Shown in pieces: positions 17,856-25,840 of a stretch of DNA of 64,000 nt (the stretch's first letter is position 1; every line of letters starts with the position of its first letter). A model generated the notes under the pieces. That model saw only the letters and a list, made by a program, of their open reading frames with translations. It was not told the DNA's origin and searched no databases. The stretch lies in the NCBI RefSeq assembly GCF_007679495.1, contig NZ_VEGP01000018.1, forward strand, positions 1 to 64,000. The letters are read 5' to 3'. The position numbers and the translations under genes are program-made. The DNA comes from Paenibacillus sp. 32O-W (GTDB taxonomy: Bacteria > Bacillota > Bacilli > Paenibacillales > NBRC-103111).

Positions 17856-18005
17856 TCACACGAAGGACTCCATCTGATCCATCCCCGCCTTAACCTCTTC
17901 CAGCACCTCATCAAACCAGCGGCAGGCCTGCTCCATATGGATACTGAGATCGGAAACGGAGCAGTACTCATCTGACTCCGAATCCTTTACTGGGGCGGAT
18001 GACAT
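17856..18005 (-). CDS. Possible 49-aa acidic small protein
   Basis: ATG at 18003-18005, stop at 17856-17858. The translation (beginning MSSAPVKDSESDEYCSVSDL and containing MEQACRWFDEVLEEVKAGMD) is an amphipathic helical acidic peptide with good coding character. It overlaps the end of the NUDIX gene by 38 bases in another frame, which would allow translational coupling; no strong ribosome-binding site is seen. No family is recognised. It could also be the tail of a larger decayed gene. Confidence 0.4.
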   Translation of the reverse strand: MSSAPVKDSESDEYCSVSDLSIHMEQACRWFDEVLEEVKAGMDQMESFV

Positions 18006-18441
18006 ATGGATCATGGGCCGAAGCCCGAATCACTTCCCAGAAATAATCATATGCCAGAACTTCCGGATAGACCTCGGGTTGTTTCTTGATTTCTTCCTTA
18101 CTCATATACTCCACATGTAATATGATTTGTTCATTTGCCTCCAACTCCGGGTCGATCCCGGTCACTTTCTCTCCACCTGTCCTTTCTCCTAAAAAATAAT
18201 GAATATAGTCGACCTCGCCTTTATCATTTTTACTTTCCTCTACCCAAACCAGTCTCCTAATGGAGATGTCCAAACCGGTTTCTTCTTTCACTTCGCGGAT
18301 GGCCGCCTCCCGGCTGTATTCGCCTTTCTCAATCATTCCGCCCGGGGCAATCCAGTAATAACCGCCCGTTTTTTTGTGGCGTGTTTTCACAAGCAGCACA
18401 CGTTCTTCCGAATCCAACACAAATACTCTGACGACCGGCAT
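17968..18441 (-). CDS. NUDIX hydrolase
   Basis: About 157 residues. The NUDIX box is canonical: GGMIEKGEYSREAAIREVKE followed by ETGL (GX5EX7REUXEEXGU). Flanking segments (VRVFVLDSEERVLLVKTRHK, WIAPGG) match MutT-like ADP-ribose or nucleotide hydrolases. An ATG at 18450 overlaps the AAAAAGGA ribosome-binding site; the in-frame ATG at 18441 has better spacing. Substrate unknown. It overlaps a possible small ORF at its 3' end. Confidence 0.88.
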   Translation of the reverse strand: MPVVRVFVLDSEERVLLVKTRHKKTGGYYWIAPGGMIEKGEYSREAAIREVKEETGLDISIRRLVWVEESKNDKGEVDYIHYFLGERTGGEKVTGIDPELEANEQIILHVEYMSKEEIKKQPEVYPEVLAYDYFWEVIRASAHDPYVIRPSKGFGVR

Positions 18442-18501
18442 CCGCACCATCCTTTTTCATATAGATTCGATTTCCAGGCTAATGGGCAGTTATCTCCTCC
18501 T

Positions 18502-18690
18502 TTAAATCGTTTGTTTTCGCTCCATAACGGTCCATTTCAGTTTTCTGCCCTCAGCGAACCACTTTACTTGAGCATTCAAAAATTCATTCTCATTCAGCAT
18601 GATGCGCAAAAAATCTCTATGATAGGCGGGAACCTGTTGATTATCGTGACACCGGGGTTGTGCATAGTCCGCTGTTTTCGATTTCGAGCT
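18502..18690 (-). pseudogene. Unidentified gene remnant without a start codon
   Basis: The minus-strand frame from 18690 to the stop at 18502-18504 reads coherently (contains DNQQVPAYHRDFLRIMLNEN and FLNAQVKWFAEGRKLKW, ends RKQTI-stop). It lacks an initiator before an internal ATG near the middle, and an in-frame TGA lies at 18691-18693. The coding character suggests the 3' part of a lost gene, or a short protein starting at the internal ATG. The family is not recognised. Confidence 0.35.
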
Positions 18691-18705
18691 TCAATAACAT
18701 CCGCA

Positions 18706-18735
18706 TAGACATTCCTGTAAGATTATGGTTACAAT
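18706..18735 (+). promoter_or_regulatory. Promoter of the methyltransferase leader
   Basis: TAGACA (18706-18711), 18-base spacer, TACAAT (18730-18735). Transcription would begin near 18742, just before the leader ORF ribosome-binding site. Confidence 0.55.
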
Positions 18736-18768
18736 AAACCTATAGTCTTAACAGGAGGTACATTTTCT

Positions 18769-18795
18769 ATGAATTTCTTCGAGCACGAAATATAA
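18769..18795 (+). CDS. Eight-codon leader peptide MNFFEHEI
   Basis: ATG 18769 to TAA 18795 encodes MNFFEHEI. It has a full AGGAGG (18753-18758) at a 10-base spacing, as strong as that of the main gene. It precedes a hairpin that masks the methyltransferase ribosome-binding site, the geometry of a translational-attenuation leader peptide. Confidence 0.55.
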   Translation: MNFFEHEI

Positions 18796-18817
18796 CTTGG
18801 TCATTTATATATTAGGG

Positions 18818-18871
18818 GACCTCCAGAAGCTGCAGACAAATCTGCGAAAGACATACAGATAACAGGAGGTC
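18818..18871 (+). promoter_or_regulatory. Hairpin sequestering the methyltransferase ribosome-binding site
   Basis: GACCTCC (18818-18824) is perfectly complementary to GGAGGTC (18865-18871), which contains most of the AGGAGG of the methyltransferase. A nested hairpin GCAGA-CAAA-TCTGC (18832-18845) brings the arms together. ACCTCC (18819-18824) can alternatively pair with GGAGGT of the leader ORF site (18754-18759), giving two mutually exclusive folds. Confidence 0.6.
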
Positions 18872-18876
18872 GACAG

Positions 18877-19638
18877 ATGACAATGGATAAGCAATTTCAT
18901 GAAATTTTATCAGACACGCGACAAGATTTTTCCGGCTGGGACTTCTCATACATTACCAGAACCGGCCGAATGGGGAGCCAACTGCTCTCGTGGTCCTACG
19001 GCAGCATGGCCATCCCCCTTATTCGGAAAGCGAAGTCCATGCTGGATATGGGCACCGGCGGCGGGGAGTTCCTGTCCTTACTGTCCCCATTTCCCAAAGA
19101 GGCCTTCGCCACGGAAGGGTATCTTCCCAACGTTCCAATCGCCAGAAAGAGGCTGGAACCTCTGGGCGTAAAGGTCGTACAGATTGAGGATGATTTCAAT
19201 CTGCCTTTTCAAAACCGTCAATTCGACTTGATTCTAAATCAGCACGAATCCTACTCTCCGGAAGAAGTAAGGAGGATTATTGCGGATGACGGGATTTTCC
19301 TTACCCAACAAGCCGGCGGACTCGATTGCCGCGAGATCAACGAAATGATGGGCGTTCCGTTAAATGAAGAGTTCGCGCATTGGAATCTGGAAACGGCGGT
19401 GATGGAGCTTGAAGCGAATGGCTTTGAGATTTCGACCCGCAAGGAAGAATTCCCTATTCAGCGATTCTATGATACGGCCAGCTTGATTTACTATTTACAA
19501 GCGATACCCTGGCAAATTCCCGACTTCGATCCGGAAAAATACGCCGATCCCTTGTATGAAATTCACCAAATCATCCGGGAGAACGGGTACTTCGATGTCA
19601 GTCAGCATCGCTTCATCATCCAATCGCGTCCTAAATAG
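18877..19638 (+). CDS. Class I SAM-dependent methyltransferase, leader-regulated
   Basis: A 253-residue protein with motif I MLDMGTGGGEFL (near residues 53-64), an acidic EGYLPN strand-2 end, and a motif IV region FDLILNQHESY. The C-terminal part (IYYLQAIPWQIPDFDP) resembles RlmA/YcgJ-like enzymes, but the N-terminal zinc finger of RlmA is missing. AGGAGG lies 7 bases before the ATG. The leader peptide and sequestering hairpin suggest inducible translation, as known for erm rRNA methyltransferases, so an antibiotic or self-protection role is an attractive inference. The substrate is not shown by the sequence. Confidence 0.85.
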   Translation: MTMDKQFHEILSDTRQDFSGWDFSYITRTGRMGSQLLSWSYGSMAIPLIRKAKSMLDMGTGGGEFLSLLSPFPKEAFATEGYLPNVPIARKRLEPLGVKVVQIEDDFNLPFQNRQFDLILNQHESYSPEEVRRIIADDGIFLTQQAGGLDCREINEMMGVPLNEEFAHWNLETAVMELEANGFEISTRKEEFPIQRFYDTASLIYYLQAIPWQIPDFDPEKYADPLYEIHQIIRENGYFDVSQHRFIIQSRPK

Positions 19639-19644
19639 AATTAT

Positions 19645-19675
19645 AGGAGCCTTCTGCTGCGGGAGGCTCCTTTTT
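19645..19675 (+). terminator. Terminator of the methyltransferase
   Basis: AGGAGCC (19645-19651) pairs with GGCTCCT (19665-19671), followed by five T. It lies a few bases after the stop codon. Confidence 0.85.
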
Positions 19676-19743
19676 ATCATGACGGATGCGGTTATGGATA
19701 GTGTAATAAATTCGTGCCCCGGTTCTATTACTAAACCTATTGG

Positions 19744-20214
19744 TCAGGTTGTTCTGATATGTTTAACATGACTGATGAAGTCCCTTTCCTGCTCCAGCAG
19801 CAGCTCTAACAAGCCGTCCGGCACCAGCTTTTCTTCTTGGTTATTTAGAAATCCTTCGAGCGGTTTCCAAACGGCTTTATATGGATTGTTTCCTTCCATT
19901 CCCTCTATTTCATCCTTGAAATATAAGGAATTGTCTACCAATTCCGCCCCATAAATAAAATCCACTTCATGCCCTACCTGATCCAGATACGGAAATATAT
20001 TTTCAATGATAAAAAGCAATTTCGGCTCCGTAATGTCCGCATGAATTTCTTCCTTAACTTCCCTGATCACCGTCTGTTTGCTGTTCTCCCCGTATTCCAC
20101 CGTCCCCCCAACCGGCCTGTAGAACGTCTTCTTCACGGCATCATCCCGCATCTCCTCAACCAGAATAAGATTGTCTTTTCTTATAATACATAGAGAAACC
20201 GTTCTTATGTTCAA
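19744..20214 (-). CDS. NUDIX hydrolase
   Basis: A 156-residue protein with the NUDIX box GGTVEYGENSKQTVIREVKE followed by EIHA; the usual Gly-hydrophobic end is His-Ala, which is conservative enough to keep the catalytic REUxEE. TTG 20214 is used as start, with GGGGGGAG 8 bases upstream. The C-terminal half is acidic with no second domain. Substrate unknown. It is convergent with the methyltransferase. Confidence 0.86.
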   Translation of the reverse strand: MNIRTVSLCIIRKDNLILVEEMRDDAVKKTFYRPVGGTVEYGENSKQTVIREVKEEIHADITEPKLLFIIENIFPYLDQVGHEVDFIYGAELVDNSLYFKDEIEGMEGNNPYKAVWKPLEGFLNNQEEKLVPDGLLELLLEQERDFISHVKHIRTT

Positions 20215-20353
20215 CGTTTTGCTCCCCCCAGCCCTAATTTGTTCGCCAACGCAAAAATGCCTTATCCATTCTTCGGATAAAATCCTAAGTCAGGGGGCTG
20301 CGGATAATGAGCCCGGTTGGTGAAAACTTTTAACGCATCTATTACTCATTCAT

Positions 20354-20704
20354 CTAAAGATGAACAAGAATATTGACAAGCTTCCCGAAAGGATCTCTTA
20401 CAAAAAAACGCCGTACCTCCCACGGTTCATCAACTGGTCCATACTCAATAGGAATCCCTGCCTTTTGTATACGAGTTAAAACATCGTCCAGGTCATCAAC
20501 TTCAATGGACAAATCAGGCACAGGCGTCCCAGAACCTCCCTCCGAGAGAAAACTGATTTGAGTGTCCATTTTTTCATGTGAACCGTAGGTCGCAATAAAT
20601 CCCATATCCATCAATTGATCAAGTCCAAGTATTTCTCCATAAAAGCACTTAGCTTTGGCAATATCCTGTGTCTCAATGTTGGCAATAATTCTCTTGACTT
20701 TCAT
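20354..20704 (-). CDS. VOC/glyoxalase superfamily protein
   Basis: About 116 residues, one vicinal-oxygen-chelate unit pair. The N-terminal segment (IIANIETQDIAKAKCFYGEI, then LGLD) and C-terminal segment (RRFFVRDPFGKLVNILVH) are typical. Such proteins act as dimers in metal-dependent dioxygenase/lyase reactions or as drug-binding (bleomycin/fosfomycin) proteins. GTG 20710 is also possible, but ATG 20704 has better spacing from GAGGAG. Confidence 0.85.
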   Translation of the reverse strand: MKVKRIIANIETQDIAKAKCFYGEILGLDQLMDMGFIATYGSHEKMDTQISFLSEGGSGTPVPDLSIEVDDLDDVLTRIQKAGIPIEYGPVDEPWEVRRFFVRDPFGKLVNILVHL

Positions 20705-20789
20705 TTTCACATTCTCCTCAAATTAAGCTGCCGAAACGTTTCGTTTAAATAGCAGACTATTATGACATTGCAATTGCAAAGATTGAACT

Positions 20790-21269
20790 TTAATCTTTAA
20801 TCGGAATTAGAATTTCCACATCTTCTTCCTCTACATTATCCTCGAAATAATAGATTTCGATGGGGCATGAATTATCCAGAAACTTCTGTTTATATCCGTT
20901 AGCCCCCATCCATTCAAAAATTTTCGTATAGGCCTCTCCAATAGTTTTATTGGTACAATTAATCTTGGCGTAGTTCATAAGAGGAAGCTGAAAGCCGATC
21001 ATCCCCTCGGGGATATGGGTCATTTCCCTAACTTCCAAACAAGCAAAGTAGGTAGCGAAAATTTCATTGCACATATAAGGCGAAATCATGACTTCAGGAT
21101 CTACGACATTCGCTACTTCATGTCTTCTCCCTGCAAATTCTCTTTGGATCTTCACTGCCGCGTCCGGAAAACCGCTAGGAAAATTGGCTGTGATGCTTTG
21201 TCCGATCAGCTTGTATTCTCTGGTCGTGATCTCACATTTAAATTTCTCCAATCTCTGTCTCGTGGCCAT
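20790..21269 (-). CDS. GyrI-like / AraC effector-binding domain protein
   Basis: About 159 residues with a two-fold beta-alpha effector-binding fold: an early LIGQSITANFP strand, a central ATYFACLEVREMTHIPEGMIG segment and the closing FLDNSCPIEIYYFED-like strands, as in the SbmC/GyrI and Rob/BmrR ligand-binding domains. No DNA-binding domain is attached, so it is a stand-alone binder. ATG 21269 is chosen because GGAGGAGG lies 9 bases before it, while the upstream in-frame start at 21311 lacks one. Confidence 0.75.
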   Translation of the reverse strand: MATRQRLEKFKCEITTREYKLIGQSITANFPSGFPDAAVKIQREFAGRRHEVANVVDPEVMISPYMCNEIFATYFACLEVREMTHIPEGMIGFQLPLMNYAKINCTNKTIGEAYTKIFEWMGANGYKQKFLDNSCPIEIYYFEDNVEEEDVEILIPIKD

Positions 21270-21475
21270 AATCATTTCCTCCTCCAATGAAATCGTTTGC
21301 ATTTTTGACACCGGTTACATGTTTAAATGTACGCCCCTTCAGAACTGTATGTCCCGGGCATGATGCGGTGGAGACAGGATGGTCTGACTAACCCTCTTTT
21401 TCAAAATAAGCGGTAAAATCGAGGGGCTCAACACAATCTATTATACGACAGCCTTCTCCCCCCACTCTACCTTAT

Positions 21476-21682
21476 TTACAAAAATTTTCCAACTACTTTA
21501 TCATCCCATATTTGGACTTCTATATATCGTTCAGGTCCTTTATTTCCGTCTCTGTTCCATTCCTGCGGCCATCCGAATTGTTCGATCAATTCCTTGATTT
21601 CGTCTTGTAAATAGATTTTTGGATCACCTGGCGCGCGGTGCGAATTTCCCTTCTTTTTGCTTATCCTAGAGAAGGCTCTTCC
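21476..21682 (-). pseudogene. Small gene lacking an initiator (about 60 codons)
   Basis: The minus-strand frame ends GKFL-stop at 21476-21478 and reads GDPKIYLQDEIKELIEQFGW then PQEWNRDGNKGPERYIEVQI and WDDKVVG. It is convincing protein sequence but has no ATG, GTG or TTG at its N-terminus before an in-frame stop at 21683-21685, which lies inside the histidine phosphatase gene. It is either a decayed gene or one translated from a rare start by coupling. No family is recognised. Confidence 0.45.
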
Positions 21683-22299
21683 TTATAATGGCTAATATCT
21701 CCATGCAAAATGATTTTCGATTGGTCCCCATCTATCTCAACCTTGCATAAACAGGCCGGATGAATATACGGCGGATTCCAAAGCTCTTTCATCGGCCGTC
21801 CTTCAAAATAGGCCATGATTAATTTGACCACGACCGTATGAGTCACAATTAGTATAGACTTGCCTTGGTTGTCGTTGACCGTTTGGCGCATCATGTTTAT
21901 TGCCCGGTCGGAAACCTGCCGGAAGGTTTCGCTGTTCTCTACTTTAAATTTCTCCGGGTTATCCCAAAAATCATTGAAGGCCTCCAGATAGAGCTCCTTA
22001 ACCTCATCCTGGGTTCTGCCTTCCCAAATTCCCAGATTGATTTCTCTTAAATCATCACTTTCGATGATATCGATTTCCCGCGTGCCTCTTATGATCTCTG
22101 CCGTTCGACGGGCTCTCAAGCTTGAGCTTGAATAAATCATATCTATCTGCTCATTCCGAATAGCTTCCTCTAACCACTGGGCTTGCTTAATGCCCATATC
22201 TGTCAGCGGAGAATCCTGGTGGCCTTGGAACTTATGCTTGACATTCCATTCGGTCTGTCCGTGTCTGACTAAATAAATTTTCGTTTTGTTATCCATCAT
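21661..22299 (-). CDS. Histidine phosphatase (phosphoglycerate mutase-like)
   Basis: A 212-residue protein with the catalytic RHG motif (YLVRHGQTEWN; His13 is the phospho-acceptor), the distal SSSLRARRTAE Arg, the general-acid Glu region REINLGIWEG and the second catalytic His in LIVTHTVVV. The family covers cofactor-dependent mutases and broad or specific phosphatases such as CobC and PhoE; this one lacks features to choose. AAAGGGG precedes the start. Confidence 0.9.
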   Translation of the reverse strand: MMDNKTKIYLVRHGQTEWNVKHKFQGHQDSPLTDMGIKQAQWLEEAIRNEQIDMIYSSSSLRARRTAEIIRGTREIDIIESDDLREINLGIWEGRTQDEVKELYLEAFNDFWDNPEKFKVENSETFRQVSDRAINMMRQTVNDNQGKSILIVTHTVVVKLIMAYFEGRPMKELWNPPYIHPACLCKVEIDGDQSKIILHGDISHYKEEPSLG

Positions 22300-22345
22300 C
22301 GCACCCCTTTGTTTAAATCCGGCCTCCTTGCAATCCAGCTGCAGA

Positions 22346-22858
22346 CTATTCCGTAGACGTACCTTCGGCCGTGGAATAGTTCATCGCTACGAATTCTATC
22401 TCTTGATCGCCTACCTTGCTCATGAAGCAAGGCCCTTTAATAAATCCGGCACGCTCATATACTTTCATTGCCCTTTCATTGAAGGCTGCAACAACCAGTT
22501 GAAAATGTTGAACTTTATAGCTTTTCTTAAGAAAGCCGATACCCTGAGTCAAAAATTCAAGCCCATTACCCTTGCCCGTAAAATCAGGCTTGAGGCCTAA
22601 ACCAATGTCCAGATACTTGTTGTTGTTATAGAGGTTGATGGCATATCCCCCTGGAACACGGGCAGCATTCCCGCAGCAGAGATATCCTGTTAACTCTCCC
22701 CGGTCATCCAACGCATAAAAGTACTCTTCGTTCATGAGTTCCGAAATACATTCCTCACTGCCATCCATACTATAAATAGAATAGGGATGATCATACTTCC
22801 AACTGCAAATCATGGAAGCATACTCTTCAGTCATAGGATGAAAAGAATAAGTGGGCAT
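22346..22858 (-). CDS. GNAT-family N-acetyltransferase (RimJ/RimL-like)
   Basis: A 170-residue GNAT protein. The N-terminal FHPMTEEYASMICSWKY is typical of the Acetyltransf_3 group; motif A appears as DIGLGLKPDFTGKGNGLEFL (acetyl-CoA loop FTGKGNG), and motif B as AFNERAMKVYERAGF. AAAGGA precedes the ATG by about 9 bases. It stands in the single-gene arcade between a phosphatase and the broken SUFU gene. Substrate unknown. Confidence 0.87.
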   Translation of the reverse strand: MPTYSFHPMTEEYASMICSWKYDHPYSIYSMDGSEECISELMNEEYFYALDDRGELTGYLCCGNAARVPGGYAINLYNNNKYLDIGLGLKPDFTGKGNGLEFLTQGIGFLKKSYKVQHFQLVVAAFNERAMKVYERAGFIKGPCFMSKVGDQEIEFVAMNYSTAEGTSTE

Positions 22859-22876
22859 AACGTTAAATCCTTTCTC

Positions 22877-23937
22877 TCAACCGATGACCATTACAACGTT
22901 TCCTTCGGTATCGGTAATATTCGTTTTTACAATTTGAAAGGCGACCCCTTGCAAAGAAGGGACTTCAAATTTACTTTCCTTCGGAATCAGCCTCTCGCTG
23001 AGCTCGGCGGCCGCCCGCTCATCCAGCACTATCCGGACTTCGCCCTCGCCCGAGGACCATCCCGGCTTCTCCCCCGGCTCCAAAGTCACCCGCAAATCCG
23101 GCCCAACGAGGAGCAGCCTATTGCCTTTGAGAATACGGCCACGAAGCAGCTTCGCGATGACTTCAGCTTGCTTAGCCCCGAGCTGGAGTATGGATGGGGT
23201 CTTATTTAACCAGCCATTCTTGCCCTGTTCCCAGCCTAACTGACTTACAAATAAAAAACCGGTGCTGGAGCCGTCTTGTTCCATCCCTCTATGGACGGCT
23301 TCGGATACGGCAGGAATGCGAAGAAGCGAGTCCCGTTCCAGGTCCGTTATGTAATACGGCATATACGGTAAACCGGTGGAGAGCACTCCCAGCGTATTCC
23401 ATGCCTGCGTCGCTTCCAGTTCATCCCCCGTCATTCCGACCATCTGCAAAAATTCAACCCGCCCATTCGGAGTATCGATGGCGGGAAGCTCCGGATCTTC
23501 GACGAAAGCCAGTGCGGTCAATAGAGTATCGGCCCCCAGGCAAATGGGACCGTTCGCATCCAAATGATCACCCGCTCTGAACACATTGCCGCTGTTAAAA
23601 ACGTATCTCCCCATGTTTTGCAGCAAATTCAATGCCCACGCCGGCGGTTCTTCCTCTTCTTCCTTGCGGGCCAGCCGGAAGGTCAATTCAAACCCGAAAC
23701 CACTCTCCTCCGCATTGTCGGATTCCTTATCTTCAATTCCGAGAAACCATAGGTGACAAAATGCCAATGCGGCTCTGGCGTTTCCGCCTTGTAGGCGCTT
23801 ATGCCATCCAACGGGTCCGGTCCACCCAACGCATAAGAAATGATCGTTCCGTAATGCTTCGGCTCCTGATCCCCGTAAATTCTCGACATCTTCCGATCGA
23901 TGGCATCCCAGCCGCTAGAAGTTATCTCTTCACTCAT
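22877..23937 (-). pseudogene. Suppressor-of-fused (SUFU) domain protein, frameshifted
   Basis: The first 70 or so codons (ATG 23937; HYGTIISYALGGPDPLDGIS, HWHFVTYGFSEL) and the remainder in another frame (KESDNAEESGFGFELTFRLA onward to 22877) together make one SUFU-domain protein of about 353 residues. The break is a -1 shift near 23733-23737: restoring one G after TTG would give the expected YGFSEL-EDKESDN junction. Both halves are otherwise intact, so this is a recent mutation or a sequencing error. Bacterial SUFU proteins are often immunity proteins in toxin systems; no toxin is seen nearby. Confidence 0.82.
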
Positions 23938-24153
23938 TTACTGCGCCTCCTATGATTTACTTTTGTTTAAACAGATCCATATTACCCGTTGATAGATACT
24001 CGTAGCATAAGGGCCTAATGGCTTAGAACAAGTATAAAGAATGGGTGTCCTAATTATCAATTGTGATCATCCTAAATCTGTCAAAACACCTCTTTAGTCC
24101 TAATTTGATATGGAATTTCCTTGCCTCGTCCTTGTTAAGCTGCTTGCCCCCCT

Positions 24154-24741
24154 TCAGGCGTTAATACCGATAGCGCATACAGCAGAAACAGGCTTCATGT
24201 TTTTAGTTTCTAGACGAATTGGGTTGAACCCCGCCTCTTGGAGATACTGCACTAATTTTTCACCTTCCATGTGTGCCATTTCATCTGTAGCCCCTTTGGA
24301 TCGGGGTTGGAGTGTAATGGCTATTCTTCCGTTCGGCTTCAACCAACTCCGTAACTCTTTTAACCGTTCGACGGGTTGTTCCCAGAATATAATTGAATTA
24401 ATGGTATAGATTTTATCAAATGGGTGGTCAAATACGGGGAGATTCTCCACGGCCGTAAGTATGAGCTTCACCCGTCCTTCCTGTATGGCAGCTGCATTTC
24501 TTCTTTGGGCTTGGCTTAGCATGACCTCCGAAATGTCGACTCCCACCAACACTTCATCCTTAATGATCTTACTTGTCATCTCCACCGCTACCCCAGGACC
24601 AAATCCAACTTCCAGTACTCTATCATCAGGCTGTACTCCCAATAAGGATACAGTCCATTGGTTGATTTCTTTATTGGCTGATGCCAAAATCTTTCCACCG
24701 ATGCTTCCTAACAAACCATTGGGCTGGCCGAATAAGTTCAT
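24154..24741 (-). CDS. Class I SAM-dependent methyltransferase in a MarR operon
   Basis: A 195-residue protein with motif I RVLEVGFGPGVAVE (near residues 41-54), VLVGVDISEVML, a motif IV region FDKIYTINSIIFW and LKPNGRIAITLQP. It begins 30 bases after the MarR gene, forming a two-gene operon. A strong GGGGAGGAA lies rather far (about 20 bases) from the ATG and no nearer start is available, so the annotated start is provisional. The substrate is probably a small molecule, possibly the effector-related compound of the MarR regulator. Confidence 0.85.
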   Translation of the reverse strand: MNLFGQPNGLLGSIGGKILASANKEINQWTVSLLGVQPDDRVLEVGFGPGVAVEMTSKIIKDEVLVGVDISEVMLSQAQRRNAAAIQEGRVKLILTAVENLPVFDHPFDKIYTINSIIFWEQPVERLKELRSWLKPNGRIAITLQPRSKGATDEMAHMEGEKLVQYLQEAGFNPIRLETKNMKPVSAVCAIGINA

Positions 24742-24770
24742 TAAGAATTGCTTCGCTTTATTCCTCCCCT

Positions 24771-25220
24771 CTAGTTACTATCTATCTCGTATTCGTAAGT
24801 ATTTTGATACAGGCGAATAAGCAAGGGAAACAGCAGAGCCCGTTCTTCCTGCGATAAACCCGAAAGCAGCTTTTCTTCCAATTCGTTAAAGATGGGCCGC
24901 ATTTCCTCTTCGAGAAATTGAGTTCCTGATGGACTAAGGTAAATACGCTTTGTCCGTCCATCCTGCGAATCCGGCCGGCGCTCTATAAGAGCTTTTTTCT
25001 CAAGCTGGTCAAGTAAAGTAGTTAACGAGGGCGCCTTAATCTGGAGATGCTTCAACAGCTCGTTTTGCGACAGACCGTCTTCGCTGGAAAGGCAGAGCAT
25101 CACAAACACCTGGGCATTCGTAATACCGTGCCGATCCAATTGCTTTTGCAGCATATTCATCAAAGACTGAGTAATCCGTTTCAAAAAATAACTTGCAGGC
25201 CATTGTTCTTTCCTTTGCAA
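24771..25220 (-). CDS. MarR-family transcriptional regulator
   Basis: About 149 residues. The winged helix-turn-helix reads LSQNELLKHLQIKAPSLTTL followed by the wing LIERRPDSQDGRTKRIYLS, typical of MarR (the DxRxxR motif appears as DSQDGRTKR). An open frame begins at 25307, but TTG 25220 is preceded by AAAGGATGGG and starts at a family-typical N-terminus. A perfect palindrome 38 bases upstream is the likely autoregulatory operator. It controls the adjacent methyltransferase. Confidence 0.9.
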   Translation of the reverse strand: MQRKEQWPASYFLKRITQSLMNMLQKQLDRHGITNAQVFVMLCLSSEDGLSQNELLKHLQIKAPSLTTLLDQLEKKALIERRPDSQDGRTKRIYLSPSGTQFLEEEMRPIFNELEEKLLSGLSQEERALLFPLLIRLYQNTYEYEIDSN

Positions 25221-25257
25221 ACTGTTCCCATCCTTTCGCTTACTTGTCTGAATAATA

Positions 25258-25274
25258 TTAGTTAGTCTAACTAA
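25258..25274. promoter_or_regulatory. MarR-type operator palindrome
   Basis: TTAGTTAG-T-CTAACTAA is a perfect 8+1+8 inverted repeat located just upstream of the MarR start codon, within an AT-rich promoter region. It is the expected size and position for MarR autorepression. Confidence 0.7.
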
Positions 25275-25327
25275 ATAAAATATACAAAATCCTCCTGCCT
25301 CATTCAAGCGATATATCCACTATTTGT

Positions 25328-25840
25328 TTACCTTTTAAAAAAATACGTCATCAACTCCTCGTCATACCCTTGATGATTATAGATTAATGCATTTTTCTCC
25401 ACACCGTAAGTTACAAATCCAACTTTCTTGTAAAGTTCAGCAGCCGGCCGGTTTGCCGTTACAACACTTAAATTGATTTGCTGCAACCCTTCTATTTCTC
25501 TTCCTCTATCCAATATTTCCTGAATAAGGGCTTTAGCAACCCCTTGTCCACGGTACTCGGGCGAGACATAAACTCCCCAAATCATTCCTTTATGGTTAAG
25601 TTTAATTCCTTGTTCCCTTCTGAATCCCGCCATGCCTGCCAGTTGTTCATCTTCCGTAAAAGCTCCCAGGATATAGTTATCCTTATCATTCTTTATTTTT
25701 TTCTTCACTTCGGCCAATGGGGTATGCACCGAGTCTTCATAAGAACTACCGAATGCTTCGGGATGCATTTTCAAGGCTTCCAGTCTTATTTTCCAAAATG
25801 CCTCAGTATGTTCTTGCTCTATGTTTTTGAAGGCTATCAT
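25328..25840 (-). CDS. GNAT-family N-acetyltransferase
   Basis: About 170 residues. It has motif A WGVYVSPEYRGQGVAKALIQ (acetyl-CoA loop RGQGVA) and motif B TANRPAAELYKKVGFVTYG. ATG 25840, preceded by GAGGGGAGC, is preferred over the open frame to 25912, which lies inside the upstream LytTR gene. It overlaps that gene's end by 38 bases, so it may be the last gene of the Agr-like/ABC operon. The acceptor is unknown; acetylation of a toxin or peptide would fit the neighbours, but this is conjecture. Confidence 0.85.
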   Translation of the reverse strand: MIAFKNIEQEHTEAFWKIRLEALKMHPEAFGSSYEDSVHTPLAEVKKKIKNDKDNYILGAFTEDEQLAGMAGFRREQGIKLNHKGMIWGVYVSPEYRGQGVAKALIQEILDRGREIEGLQQINLSVVTANRPAAELYKKVGFVTYGVEKNALIYNHQGYDEELMTYFFKR

